From positions 1-23,058 of the IMG/VR virus record IMGVR_UViG_3300028393_001996: 23,058 nucleotides of DNA. One strand, given 5' to 3'. Both the position numbers and the translations under genes were made by a program. The DNA is from a virus. This document shows, piece by piece, positions 13,765 through 21,287 of this stretch; positions within the stretch are counted from its first letter, which is position 1, and each line of letters starts with the position of its first letter. The notes under the pieces were generated by a model. It worked only from the letters and a program-made list of their open reading frames with translations, was not told the DNA's origin and made no database searches.

Positions 13765-14298
13765 TTAGGTAATATTTACAAAGTTAAAATAATCAAACAT
13801 GAATAAACCATCAGCAGAAATAACATCATCTGCCGATTGTGTAGAATCAAAAATGATATCGGAAAGAGTAATTGGGAACATATTAATAAATTGCACTCGT
13901 AAAATAGGATTATTCAAAGAAGATAATATGGTCAAAGTGGCATCTGAATATGCTGATGGTCTTTTGGTTTGCAATTTTGTTTGTAAACCAGATAACCTTT
14001 TTCTTTCATCATAACTTTCAGGTGAGGCAATAGAACGGTACCAATTGTGTAATTCACGCCAGCCCGTCAAAGTTTCATCCACCAAAAAACGAATGTTAAA
14101 TGGGTTATATGATATCTTGTTACCTGGTGCAAAAACATCCAACGTTGGAGTATTTAATTGAGCTTGACCCAAGTTAATTCCTGGTATGTTTGCTGATTGA
14201 CAAAAAAACTGAACCGTTGGTATTCTATCAAAAGTTAATAGGTACTTGGTTGGTTGCAGTAAATTTGTATTTTTAGGAGTTCTAGTTAGTGCGTTCAT
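13765..14298 (-). CDS. Tail-tube-fold virion protein (gp19-like paralog)
   Basis: A 177-aa protein with the gp19-like tail-tube pattern: TKYLLTFDRIPTVQFFCQSANIPG, DVFAPGNKISYNPFNIRFLVDETLTGWRELHNWYRSI, and the C-terminal INMFPITLSDIIFD. The IPG...T...D...L.I.F..D.....W......W motif is shared with the gp19 encoded at 20716. It may be a tube-initiator-like or terminator protein; gp3 (tail-tube terminator, about 176 aa in T4) is the main alternative, since gp3 lies after gp23 in cyanophage-type maps. It begins a separate late transcript with a promoter at the ATG. Confidence 0.75.
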   Translation of the reverse strand: MNALTRTPKNTNLLQPTKYLLTFDRIPTVQFFCQSANIPGINLGQAQLNTPTLDVFAPGNKISYNPFNIRFLVDETLTGWRELHNWYRSIASPESYDERKRLSGLQTKLQTKRPSAYSDATLTILSSLNNPILRVQFINMFPITLSDIIFDSTQSADDVISADGLFMFDYFNFVNIT

Positions 14299-14303
14299 AT
14301 TAG

Positions 14304-14311
14304 TATTTATA
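14304..14311 (-). promoter_or_regulatory. Late promoter TATAAATA, leaderless
   Basis: Exact TATAAATA followed by CTAAT and then ATG. With the usual T4 late spacing, +1 is the A of the ATG, and no Shine-Dalgarno lies upstream. Confidence 0.75.
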
Positions 14312-14316
14312 AGACC

Positions 14317-14344
14317 AAAAAAAGACCACCCGAAGGTGGTCTTT
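14317..14344 (-). terminator. Strong terminator after gp23
   Basis: A perfect 10-bp stem (AAAGACCACC/GGTGGTCTTT) closed by the extra-stable cTTCGg tetraloop, followed by four more Ts on the minus strand. It lies 39 nt after the gp23 stop and 6 nt before the next late promoter. Confidence 0.9.
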
Positions 14345-14382
14345 CAAAATATCACTCTAAGGTGATTTATTTAATGTTACTA

Positions 14383-15729
14383 TTACATCAAGTTTTGAAC
14401 CTTGAAAATACGATAGTAAACGTTGCTGCGTGGGTTGATTTGGTTAGAACCAGCGCCATTGGTGTAATCACCTTTAGCAAACGGGTTAGCAACCATACCG
14501 TAACGAGTTTTGAAACCAATCTTAGGTTGGAATGTAAACTGGTCAACAGCACGAACCATTTGTAGCGGAACGTATGGGCAATAGAACAAACCAGCGTCAT
14601 AAGGTGAAGAACCTTTGTAACCGATTGTAACGAGTTCTTGATTGCTTGTGTATCCACCAAAATACGGGTCGATATAAACCTTGATACGACCATGCAACAA
14701 ACCAGCAAATGTATTGCCTGTATCGTCAACTTGGAGGTCAGTTTGCAAAGCAGGAGTATATTGCAATACACCAGCCATTGCCATTGCTGAAGCAACGTCA
14801 GAAGAAACGATCAGAACATTACCTTTGCCTCTACGAGTTTGCTTGGCAATCACGTTGGCATCACGTTCAATTTGGAAAATTAGACCTTTGAAACGCTCAA
14901 CTGACCAACGGCCGTTAGAGTCTGTATCTAAGTCAAATGTACCAGCGTTAGTTGTACCAAACTGAGCACCAGGAACGGCAGTCATGTAGATAGTACGAAT
15001 AACTTCACGGTTGATTTCAGCTAGGATTTCTGTAGACAGAATGTTTGACAATTCTGTTTCAGCATCAAGACCATGAATTGCTTTCAAGTCTTGTGCAAGT
15101 TCTAAAGAATACTCGGCTTTCAGAGCACGTGACTGAGCAGTTACAGTAACTTTCTCAATGCTGAATGCCATTTGCTGAAATACATCAGTTGTGTTATTGA
15201 TACCTAACGTTTCTGCGTGAGCAGTCGTCATGCCAATACCAGTTGTAAATGCGTTAGCAGTCAATGAAGCAACAGGGTTTGTACCAATATCGCTTGTTGG
15301 ATCTACTGTACCACGGAAACCGTATGGGTTTGTAGCAGAAGAAGAACCAGAGAAAATGGTATTTGCTTCGTTGAAGAAAGCTTCTGTACCAGATTGGTCA
15401 GCGTAACGAGCACGCATTGCAAAAATCAAACCGGTAGGACCAGTCATTGGCTGAACACCAGCAACGTCATAAGCGATTAAATTTGGCAAAGAACGGCGTA
15501 CCAAGGAAATCAAAATTGGATCAAAATTAGAAACACCACTACCAACGTTAGTTGGACCAGCAGAGTAATCTGTTTCGTTCAAAGCTTGACGGTCTTGAGC
15601 CATAGCTTGTTGTTGGTTTTCCAAAACAAGAGCTGTAACAGCTTTCTTGTATGGGTCTTTAATAGCTTCGAGTTCTGGATGTTCCAGAACAGGTTGCCAT
15701 TTCTTACTTAATTCTTCGGTCATATACAT
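14383..15729 (-). CDS. 23: Major capsid protein gp23
   Basis: A 448-aa HK97-fold capsid protein of the T4 type, processed by gp21. N-terminal scaffold-like segment, then LVRRSLPNLIAYDVAGVQPMTGPTG (the most conserved gp23 block), YSLELAQDLKAIHGLDAETELSNILSTEILAEINREV, and NVLIVSSDVASAMAMAG. T4 gp23 is 521 aa; members of this length lack insertion-domain sequence. A predicted gp21 cleavage site, LNE|T at residues 50-53, would remove a 52-aa propeptide. AAGGA precedes the first ATG at 9-nt spacing. No gp24 vertex gene is seen nearby. Confidence 0.97.
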   Translation of the reverse strand: MYMTEELSKKWQPVLEHPELEAIKDPYKKAVTALVLENQQQAMAQDRQALNETDYSAGPTNVGSGVSNFDPILISLVRRSLPNLIAYDVAGVQPMTGPTGLIFAMRARYADQSGTEAFFNEANTIFSGSSSATNPYGFRGTVDPTSDIGTNPVASLTANAFTTGIGMTTAHAETLGINNTTDVFQQMAFSIEKVTVTAQSRALKAEYSLELAQDLKAIHGLDAETELSNILSTEILAEINREVIRTIYMTAVPGAQFGTTNAGTFDLDTDSNGRWSVERFKGLIFQIERDANVIAKQTRRGKGNVLIVSSDVASAMAMAGVLQYTPALQTDLQVDDTGNTFAGLLHGRIKVYIDPYFGGYTSNQELVTIGYKGSSPYDAGLFYCPYVPLQMVRAVDQFTFQPKIGFKTRYGMVANPFAKGDYTNGAGSNQINPRSNVYYRIFKVQNLM

Positions 15730-15761
15730 TTTTAGTTTTCCTTATGTTGTATATTAATGGC

Positions 15762-16940
15762 TTATTTGGCCATTGATTGAGAAATTGCATTTGCATAAAT
15801 GTTCATTGAAGGATCTGTAGAAACGGATTTCTTTTCTTCTTCAACTAATACTTCATCTAAAGCAGAATTATCCGCAACTTTAACATCAGCTTTGAAATAT
15901 GATTCTTTCAACGTGCTTAGTTTGGTAACAAATTCTTCCTCAGTAGTAAAATCCACACCCTCTGCGAGTGATTTTAATTTTTCTACTTGAGTCTGCGTTA
16001 GGCCTTCACACGCTGTGTAGATAGCCTCAATTTTTTTCTGTTCGTTTAACTCTTTGCTGAGTTCAACACCATGGTTGATTTGTTCATTAAGAGCAGATTC
16101 GAGCTCTTCAACTTTGCTTGTCAACTCTTCAACAACGTCCACTTTGTCAGCAGGAATGTCGATATAATGTTCAACAAACAAGTTACGCAAACCACCAATA
16201 AAGTCTTCCACGATTTCTGCACGGAGACCTTTTTCGATTGCGATTTCATTGTCTTTGATCCACTCTTCAACCATGTAGTTAAGATAGTCATCAACCTTAG
16301 CAGCCAAATCTTCTTTAACTTCCTCAACAGCAGCTTCAAACTGTTCTGTAAGTTGAGATTCAACATCAGCAATAACTTCTTCTGCACGAGCAATAACAGC
16401 AGCTTCAAAAATTGTAGAAGCTTTGGTTACAAACTCTTCTGAAAGGTTTTCACCAGACAGTAATGCATCCATATCTTCTTTCATTTTAGCCTTACTCATC
16501 ATTTTTTTAATCATTGCTTTATCTTGTTTTTCATCTTCGTGGCCTTCTTCTTTTTCTTCGGACACAACATCATCTTCAGATTCGGTTTCTTCACCATAAG
16601 ATTGGAAAGTAGCGCCAGGATTTTTAGCCATCATTTGTTTGCCGGCTTTGCCTTCGGGTTGCTCTACAGAACCAGATTGAGCTGGTTGGCTTTTGAGTTT
16701 CTTCATTGGCTCAGAACCTACAGGAGGCGTTGCGCCAGGAGCAGTAGCTGATGGTACGCCGTCACAATAGTCAGGATTTGCATCGGTTGTTTTTAAAGGT
16801 GTATGGCCAACGTCTACTTCTTTTGTGCCGTAAGCAACATCACCACTTAGTTTTGCTGGTTTATCTTGACCACTTTTCTTTGATGCAACAGAGGCACCAA
16901 GAATTTCTTTAGCGGCTTCGGACAGATTAAATTTTCCCAT
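15762..16940 (-). CDS. 22: Prohead core scaffold gp22
   Basis: A 392-aa scaffold that nucleates the prohead and is then degraded by gp21. Residues 150-350 form the T4-like helical core (MDALLSGENLSEEFVTKASTIFEAAVIARA, EEWIKDNEIAIEKGLRAEIVEDFIGGLRNLF). Residues 1-145 are a disordered Gly/Pro/Lys then Glu/Asp-rich extension absent from T4 gp22 (269 aa). gp21-type sites are visible as LNE at 284-286 and 298-300 and LAE at 325-327. AAGGAG precedes the ATG, and a TATAAATA late promoter lies about 30 nt upstream. Confidence 0.93.
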   Translation of the reverse strand: MGKFNLSEAAKEILGASVASKKSGQDKPAKLSGDVAYGTKEVDVGHTPLKTTDANPDYCDGVPSATAPGATPPVGSEPMKKLKSQPAQSGSVEQPEGKAGKQMMAKNPGATFQSYGEETESEDDVVSEEKEEGHEDEKQDKAMIKKMMSKAKMKEDMDALLSGENLSEEFVTKASTIFEAAVIARAEEVIADVESQLTEQFEAAVEEVKEDLAAKVDDYLNYMVEEWIKDNEIAIEKGLRAEIVEDFIGGLRNLFVEHYIDIPADKVDVVEELTSKVEELESALNEQINHGVELSKELNEQKKIEAIYTACEGLTQTQVEKLKSLAEGVDFTTEEEFVTKLSTLKESYFKADVKVADNSALDEVLVEEEKKSVSTDPSMNIYANAISQSMAK

Positions 16941-16968
16941 TTTGAAAATCTCCTTGATTTATTGGATA

Positions 16969-16976
16969 TATTTATA
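16969..16976 (-). promoter_or_regulatory. Late promoter TATAAATA of gp22
   Basis: Exact TATAAATA in the 37-nt gap between gp21 and gp22. Predicted +1 is near 16963, leaving a leader of about 23 nt that holds AAGGAG. Confidence 0.8.
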
Positions 16977-16977
16977 T

Positions 16978-17622
16978 TTAAAGTTTTTTGAAGAAGTTCT
17001 CAAAAATGCGTAGACTTACTTCCTCAATCTCTTTTCGTGAAGCTTGGCGAATTTCTTGAATTGCCTGAGAGTGATCCTGTTCGGTCCAAACACCGTTGAC
17101 TAACATCCATTCTTTACCCTCCATGATACCTTGTACAAAGGCACCAGGTGCGGAAGGGTCTGCTACAATATCTGCCGCTGTGGCTAGATAAAAATCGGGC
17201 TGAACAATGTTAACACCATTGACATTCTTCAAAGAGCCCATTCCTCTTGAAGATACACCTAATTGAGCACCGCCTTCAATAAGACTTCTGGCGATATTAC
17301 CCATTGGAGTATCTAAAACCTTTGCTTTTCCGATCCATTGCGTACCATCTTCTTTTAAAGATTTGATTAGAATTGCAACACGGTCCAAATTAATTGATGG
17401 TGATTCTGGATGACCAAGTTCACCAAATGCACGGTTTTTATTAATATAATCTTCTGTGTAACGATACACTTCTTTTTTCATTGTATTGAATTCATACAAA
17501 CGGCCGTTACGGTTTTTCTTTTCTGCAACTAAAAAAGGACCTTCGATGTGCAATTCCTTCTTGCCATCAGCATCTTCGGTAATATAATTTACCGTTTCGT
17601 TAATTTCTTTTATGAGCTTCAT
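16978..17622 (-). CDS. 21: Prohead protease gp21
   Basis: A 214-aa serine protease of the herpesvirus-assemblin-like type, matching T4 gp21 (212 aa). It matures the prohead by cutting gp22, gp23 and the core proteins. Conserved: LHIEGPFLVAEKKNRNGRLY, GELGHPESPSI with catalytic His71, and GAQLGVSSRGMGSL with the nucleophile Ser at 124/125, the SSRG motif of the family. The start overlaps the stop of the basic gene upstream (ATGA). Confidence 0.96.
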   Translation of the reverse strand: MKLIKEINETVNYITEDADGKKELHIEGPFLVAEKKNRNGRLYEFNTMKKEVYRYTEDYINKNRAFGELGHPESPSINLDRVAILIKSLKEDGTQWIGKAKVLDTPMGNIARSLIEGGAQLGVSSRGMGSLKNVNGVNIVQPDFYLATAADIVADPSAPGAFVQGIMEGKEWMLVNGVWTEQDHSQAIQEIRQASRKEIEEVSLRIFENFFKKL

Positions 17623-18014
17623 AATCCTAATGCCCTTCTTTTTCTTAAAGATGTTCTTCTTTTTCTTAATGATACATTTAACTTGGATCTACGCTTAAAC
17701 TTTGATCGCCTAGATGCCACCTTGCGATTTCTAAGTTCCGTAGGCATCATTCTTGTTAACTTACCACCACGAATGGTATAACCTTTTACAGCCGAAAACT
17801 TTTTACGGCGTTGAACCTTACCTTTTCTGACCCTAACACGAATCAGCTTGGTTCTACCCATTTTTAAAACATTACCTTCGCCTAACAACTCATCCGTTAA
17901 GCGAACTTTAATCTGGTTGACTTTTTCTTCAACCAGATTTTTGATCTTTTTGTCTAATTCATTCCTTGCTTCTACAAGTTCATTAGATAGAAGTTTTGAA
18001 ATAAAAGAGAACAT
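17619..18014 (-). CDS. Very basic prohead-region protein (gp68-position)
   Basis: A 131-aa protein with two halves. Residues 1-50 are an amphipathic, coil-like helix (LLSNELVEARNELDKKIKNLVEEKV). Residues 52-131 are extremely Lys/Arg-rich (RVRVRKGKVQRRKKF, then RRSKFKRRSKLNVSLRKRRTSLRKRRALGL). It occupies the slot of T4 gene 68 (prohead core protein) before gp21, but the sequence is not recognised. The basic tail could bind DNA, or the acidic gp67-like and gp22 proteins. It overlaps both neighbours by 1-4 nt, so it is a true gene. Confidence 0.75.
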   Translation of the reverse strand: MFSFISKLLSNELVEARNELDKKIKNLVEEKVNQIKVRLTDELLGEGNVLKMGRTKLIRVRVRKGKVQRRKKFSAVKGYTIRGGKLTRMMPTELRNRKVASRRSKFKRRSKLNVSLRKRRTSLRKRRALGL

Positions 18015-18556
18015 TACGGTTTAAGACTATAGTTTCCGTAGTTAAATGCAGCCGGATCATTAAATTGACCACGCTGGTAGTGTTCGTTATCTTTTCGTAT
18101 TTCAACTATAATAGTATAACTTGCATTGGCTTGTTGGCCTCTGGTTCTAACAGCAATATCACCATTGTTATTTGCTGTAACTGTTGGGTTTTTAATTGTA
18201 ATCCAATTTCCATTGCCATCATATTCACCATTACCTTGCATGAATATAATAGGAGTTCCATCTCCTGCATCATTGCTTGCAGTATTTCTCCAAAACAATT
18301 GAACATCACCAACAGATGTATCAACATCGTACCATAATCTATTGATGGTTAATCCGTAATATGGTTTTGCTGTGTTGCTTTGACTTAAAGATGAACGCAA
18401 AGGAACATTATTTGCATCTAAAGCACCATATAATGAATTTGCTGAAATTCTAGATACATTATTTTCTTGGCCAGAACCATCAAATTCAGCAGTTAATTTA
18501 ATAACTGCGTGTTGTGTATCATCTTTTAAAACTTGATATGAAAATATATTCGCCAT
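18014..18556 (-). CDS. Beta-rich virion structural protein
   Basis: A 180-aa protein, rich in Asn, Gly and Ser, with alternating strand patterns (HAVIKLTAEFDGSGQE, YGLTINRLWYDVDTS, DVQLFWRN, YTIIVEIRKD) and the C-terminal RGQFNDPAAFNYGNYSLK. No signal peptide or membrane segment. Similar proteins lie in the head cluster of cyanophage-type T4-like genomes and are annotated only as virion proteins; a capsid decoration or neck role is possible. AGGA lies before the ATG, and TAATG joins it to the basic gene. Confidence 0.7.
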   Translation of the reverse strand: MANIFSYQVLKDDTQHAVIKLTAEFDGSGQENNVSRISANSLYGALDANNVPLRSSLSQSNTAKPYYGLTINRLWYDVDTSVGDVQLFWRNTASNDAGDGTPIIFMQGNGEYDGNGNWITIKNPTVTANNNGDIAVRTRGQQANASYTIIVEIRKDNEHYQRGQFNDPAAFNYGNYSLKP

Positions 18557-18565
18557 TTTTTATTC

Positions 18566-18784
18566 CTATTTAAATTCTGATGGTACCGATGATGACCATT
18601 GCATCGATTCGTAAGGTACGGTTACATATTTATTAATCTTATCCACATAATATAATGCCACTCTCTGACCATTAGGAAACTGTCTAACAGATTTACGTTT
18701 CATAATCAAAACGGCAGGAGGATCCATAGTTTTGGATTCTTCCAATTTATGGTTTTCTGCCATGAATTGTTTAAGAGTTTTCAA
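18566..18784 (-). CDS. Small internal-head protein candidate with capsid-targeting N-terminus (TTG start)
   Basis: A 72-aa protein starting at TTG (18784), read as Met, with AGAGGA about 6 nt upstream. The first residues, MKTLKQFMAEN, closely resemble the T4 internal-protein capsid targeting sequence (MKTYQEFIAE|A), which sends proteins into the prohead and is cut by gp21 after the Glu. The remaining part (RKSVRQFPNGQRVALYYVDKINKYVTVPYES) is beta-rich and unknown. The next in-frame ATG lies within the motif and has no ribosome site. It overlaps the gp67-like gene by 14 nt, inside the head operon. Confidence 0.75.
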   Translation of the reverse strand: MKTLKQFMAENHKLEESKTMDPPAVLIMKRKSVRQFPNGQRVALYYVDKINKYVTVPYESMQWSSSVPSEFK

Positions 18785-18956
18785 CAGAATCCTCTTCGCC
18801 AGTATCTTCTTCGGGTTGCATTAAGTTTTGTGCAACCGCTTGTTTTGCAGCTTCAATGTGAGCTGTCACTTTATCGTGAATGGTGGAATAGAGTGCATTT
18901 CTGAACTCAACACCATTGTTATCTTGTGCGTAATCTACAATTTTTCTAGTATCCAT
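18771..18956 (-). CDS. 67: Prohead core protein, gp67-like (PIP)
   Basis: A 61-aa acidic protein in the T4 gene 67 position after gp20 (T4 gp67 has 80 aa). It shares the layout of a short helical head (FRNALYSTIHDKVTAHIEAAKQAVAQNLM) and an acidic tail (PEEDTGEEDSVENS). T4 gp67 is a prohead core protein cut to internal peptides. The ATG is 10 nt from the predicted late +1, and GGAG lies in that short leader. Confidence 0.8.
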   Translation of the reverse strand: MDTRKIVDYAQDNNGVEFRNALYSTIHDKVTAHIEAAKQAVAQNLMQPEEDTGEEDSVENS

Positions 18957-18971
18957 AATTCTCTCCTCAAA

Positions 18972-18979
18972 TATTTATA
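18972..18979 (-). promoter_or_regulatory. Late promoter TATAAATA overlapping the gp20 stop
   Basis: Exact TATAAATA spanning the gp20 stop codon. With the usual spacing the transcript starts at GGAGAGAATT-ATG, a 10-nt leader that begins with the Shine-Dalgarno itself. Confidence 0.7.
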
Positions 18980-20645
18980 ATATACGTTTTAATTTTACCA
19001 ACGTAGATTCGTTAGCAGCTTTGGTATCTTGTTGTAACTGTTGCTTTTGCATCTGTTGTTCGTGCTCTTGGTCATCTGGATGGTCTGGTTGTTGTGGTAC
19101 CTGTGACATCATTTGTTGTTGTGCCACATCGTTCATTACACCAACTGGTAATCCTAAACCATCTTTTTTCTCATCTTCCATTTCTTTTTGCATTGATTCA
19201 ATCTCATCGTCAGTTAAACGCAATACATTTTGTTGAATCCATTTTTGTGAGAAATAACGACCAGTATATGGGTCAACTGCACCCAACAAACTTAATCTTT
19301 CTTTCATCAATTCTGCATCTCTAAGTTCAGTAAAGTTATTGTCTTTAATGAAATCGTAGTGAATGTATTCTTTAAATTCTGCCCAATCTTCTGCTGTACA
19401 AATACCTTTAAAAATACACTGTACACGAAGAGCTTGGTCAAACAAATCTGAAAACTTATTACGCAATCTGTCTACAAATTTAGAAAACTTAACCTCATCT
19501 CTGGTAATTTCTGTGCTTCTACCTAAAGAGAATCCTGAACTTTCTGGATTCAAACGTGAAACTGGAACATTCAAAGCTTTGTATAGTTTCTTTTCAAAAT
19601 ACTTAACATCTTCTAACTCACCTAGGTTTTGACCACCAGGTAATGTTGCAATTTCTGTACCTTTTCCACCTTCACGGCGAGGTAACCAAAAATCTTCTAA
19701 CATTGAAAGGTGTTTACGGTCATCACGGACTTCACCGGTGGCGGAATCATATACAAGTTTGTTCTTGTATTTGACCATAATATCACGGAGATACTGTTCT
19801 GCCTTTAGTTTTGGCAAATTACCCACATCAATGTAAAAAATACGGCGCTCAGGGGCACGGCTAATACGATAGATAACCGTTGCATCTTCAATCATTCTTA
19901 ACTGATTAAGTGGTTTGATTGCTTTGTGTAGGTATGATAATACCACAGCACGGCGTGAATCCATCAAGCCAGACACTACCGATACAATAGAATCAGTAGT
20001 AATGCGAACCCCAATAGGTCCAAAATTGGCGGAGGACCCTGTGGTGACTTTATCGTTAAAGATGTAATACTCATTGATGACATTTACTGTATCAACACCT
20101 GTACGCTCATCTTTTTGCTTCTTAACTTCACGAACCTTACGCAATTTACGTGGGTCGATATATCTTAATTCTTTGATACCTTGTTCTGGATGTTCACGGT
20201 CAATAATCATGTGATAAAATAATCTACCATCCACATAGTATCTACGGAAAATATCTTGTGCCATACTCTTATAATTGAGCAAACGAGATATAGTTTCAAA
20301 CTCAGCTAAGATGGCATTTTTAATTTTTTCTGGTTGCTTTAGATCATCCAGTACCAATTTAATGATTTTACCATCATCATCTTGGCAAATGGCTTCACCA
20401 ACAATATCATCAATTGCTGATTCAATTTCTGGTTGCATTGCCATTTCACGATAACGAGAAATGAGTTCTACATCATTTTTGGCCGTGCCGTCTAGGTCAA
20501 CATAAGTACCATAATATGCGGCAGAAGTAATAGTAAGCGCACCGTCATCGTTTGACGGGGGCGTAAAGGATTGTTGTACGGTTTGGTCTTCCTGACTTTT
20601 ATCCCGTGCAATCGTAAATCCAAAGAGTGAAAATTTATTTGCCAT
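18975..20645 (-). CDS. 20: Portal protein gp20
   Basis: A 556-aa portal vertex subunit (T4 gp20 524 aa), the 12-mer through which DNA is packaged and to which the neck attaches. Conserved: DLDGTAKNDVELISRYREMAMQPEIESAIDDIVGEAI (the block commonly used for g20 diversity surveys), RRYYVDGRLFYHMIID, VVLSYLHKAIKPLNQLRMIEDATVIYRISRAPERRIFYIDVGNLPK, and GGQNLGELEDVKYFEKKLYKALNVP. The C-terminal 60 residues are Gln-rich. It lies after a terminator, without a visible TATAAATA of its own. Confidence 0.97.
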   Translation of the reverse strand: MANKFSLFGFTIARDKSQEDQTVQQSFTPPSNDDGALTITSAAYYGTYVDLDGTAKNDVELISRYREMAMQPEIESAIDDIVGEAICQDDDGKIIKLVLDDLKQPEKIKNAILAEFETISRLLNYKSMAQDIFRRYYVDGRLFYHMIIDREHPEQGIKELRYIDPRKLRKVREVKKQKDERTGVDTVNVINEYYIFNDKVTTGSSANFGPIGVRITTDSIVSVVSGLMDSRRAVVLSYLHKAIKPLNQLRMIEDATVIYRISRAPERRIFYIDVGNLPKLKAEQYLRDIMVKYKNKLVYDSATGEVRDDRKHLSMLEDFWLPRREGGKGTEIATLPGGQNLGELEDVKYFEKKLYKALNVPVSRLNPESSGFSLGRSTEITRDEVKFSKFVDRLRNKFSDLFDQALRVQCIFKGICTAEDWAEFKEYIHYDFIKDNNFTELRDAELMKERLSLLGAVDPYTGRYFSQKWIQQNVLRLTDDEIESMQKEMEDEKKDGLGLPVGVMNDVAQQQMMSQVPQQPDHPDDQEHEQQMQKQQLQQDTKAANESTLVKLKRIL

Positions 20646-20665
20646 AGTATTTGTTATTCCAATTC

Positions 20666-20700
20666 AAAAAAACATGATGAGAGAGTCCGTAGACCCTCTC
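20666..20700 (-). terminator. Terminator between gp19 and gp20
   Basis: A 9-bp stem (GAGAGGGTC/GACTCTCTC with one G-U pair) closed by a cTACGg tetraloop, followed 6 nt later by a run of seven Ts on the minus strand. It probably ends part of the gp18-gp19 transcript, with some readthrough into gp20. Confidence 0.75.
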
Positions 20701-20715
20701 TTATAATAATATATA

Positions 20716-21258
20716 TTAATTTGTCGTAATAGCTTCCCACCATTGATACGCAAATGTTACTGAGTATTCTTCAATAGTGTCATTTGATCCCCAATCTAAA
20801 TCAATTGGTGCCAAATCAAGTGGAAATAATCCAACAAACTTATACGTTTTCAATACATCGCCAGTTTTACCAAATTGTGTAACTTCTGCATCAACTGAAT
20901 ATCCTAAAGGACCTTTTGCATTAGCATTACGGACATTGCTAGAGTGTGAGTTGATTGCGTTCATCCACGATTCCATAGAATTGCGAATTGTAAAATCTTC
21001 ATCATTAATAATTTGTAAAGTCCAATCAGTAAAGGTTCTGTTACCAGCAAACTTTAGTTCACGACCAAAGTAATAAACTGGAACGGTACCTACTGTTGAT
21101 CCTGGTAACTGAGCGGTCTTTGCCATAAATGTGGCTTTTTGACCAGAGATTGCACCATTATCAGCAACTGTTGGAAAGTTTAAAGAGACCTGAAATAGAT
21201 TGGGACGGGCACCGTCACCAATCATATTTGCTCTAAATTCTGCTACATTGAATGCCAT
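20716..21258 (-). CDS. 19: Tail tube protein gp19
   Basis: A 180-aa tail-tube subunit (T4 gp19 163 aa) that stacks in hexameric rings under the sheath and forms the DNA channel. Conserved: MAFNVAEFRANMIGDGARPNLFQVSLNFP, KTAQLPGSTVGTVPVYYFGRELKFAGNRTFTDWTLQIINDEDF, TYKFVGLFPLDLAPIDLDW, and the C-terminal EEYSVTFAYQWWE. It follows gp18 by 29 nt, with AGGAG before the ATG, as expected for a sheath-tube operon. Confidence 0.97.
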   Translation of the reverse strand: MAFNVAEFRANMIGDGARPNLFQVSLNFPTVADNGAISGQKATFMAKTAQLPGSTVGTVPVYYFGRELKFAGNRTFTDWTLQIINDEDFTIRNSMESWMNAINSHSSNVRNANAKGPLGYSVDAEVTQFGKTGDVLKTYKFVGLFPLDLAPIDLDWGSNDTIEEYSVTFAYQWWEAITTN

Positions 21259-21287
21259 TATTTTCTCCTATATCGTTGTATTATTTA

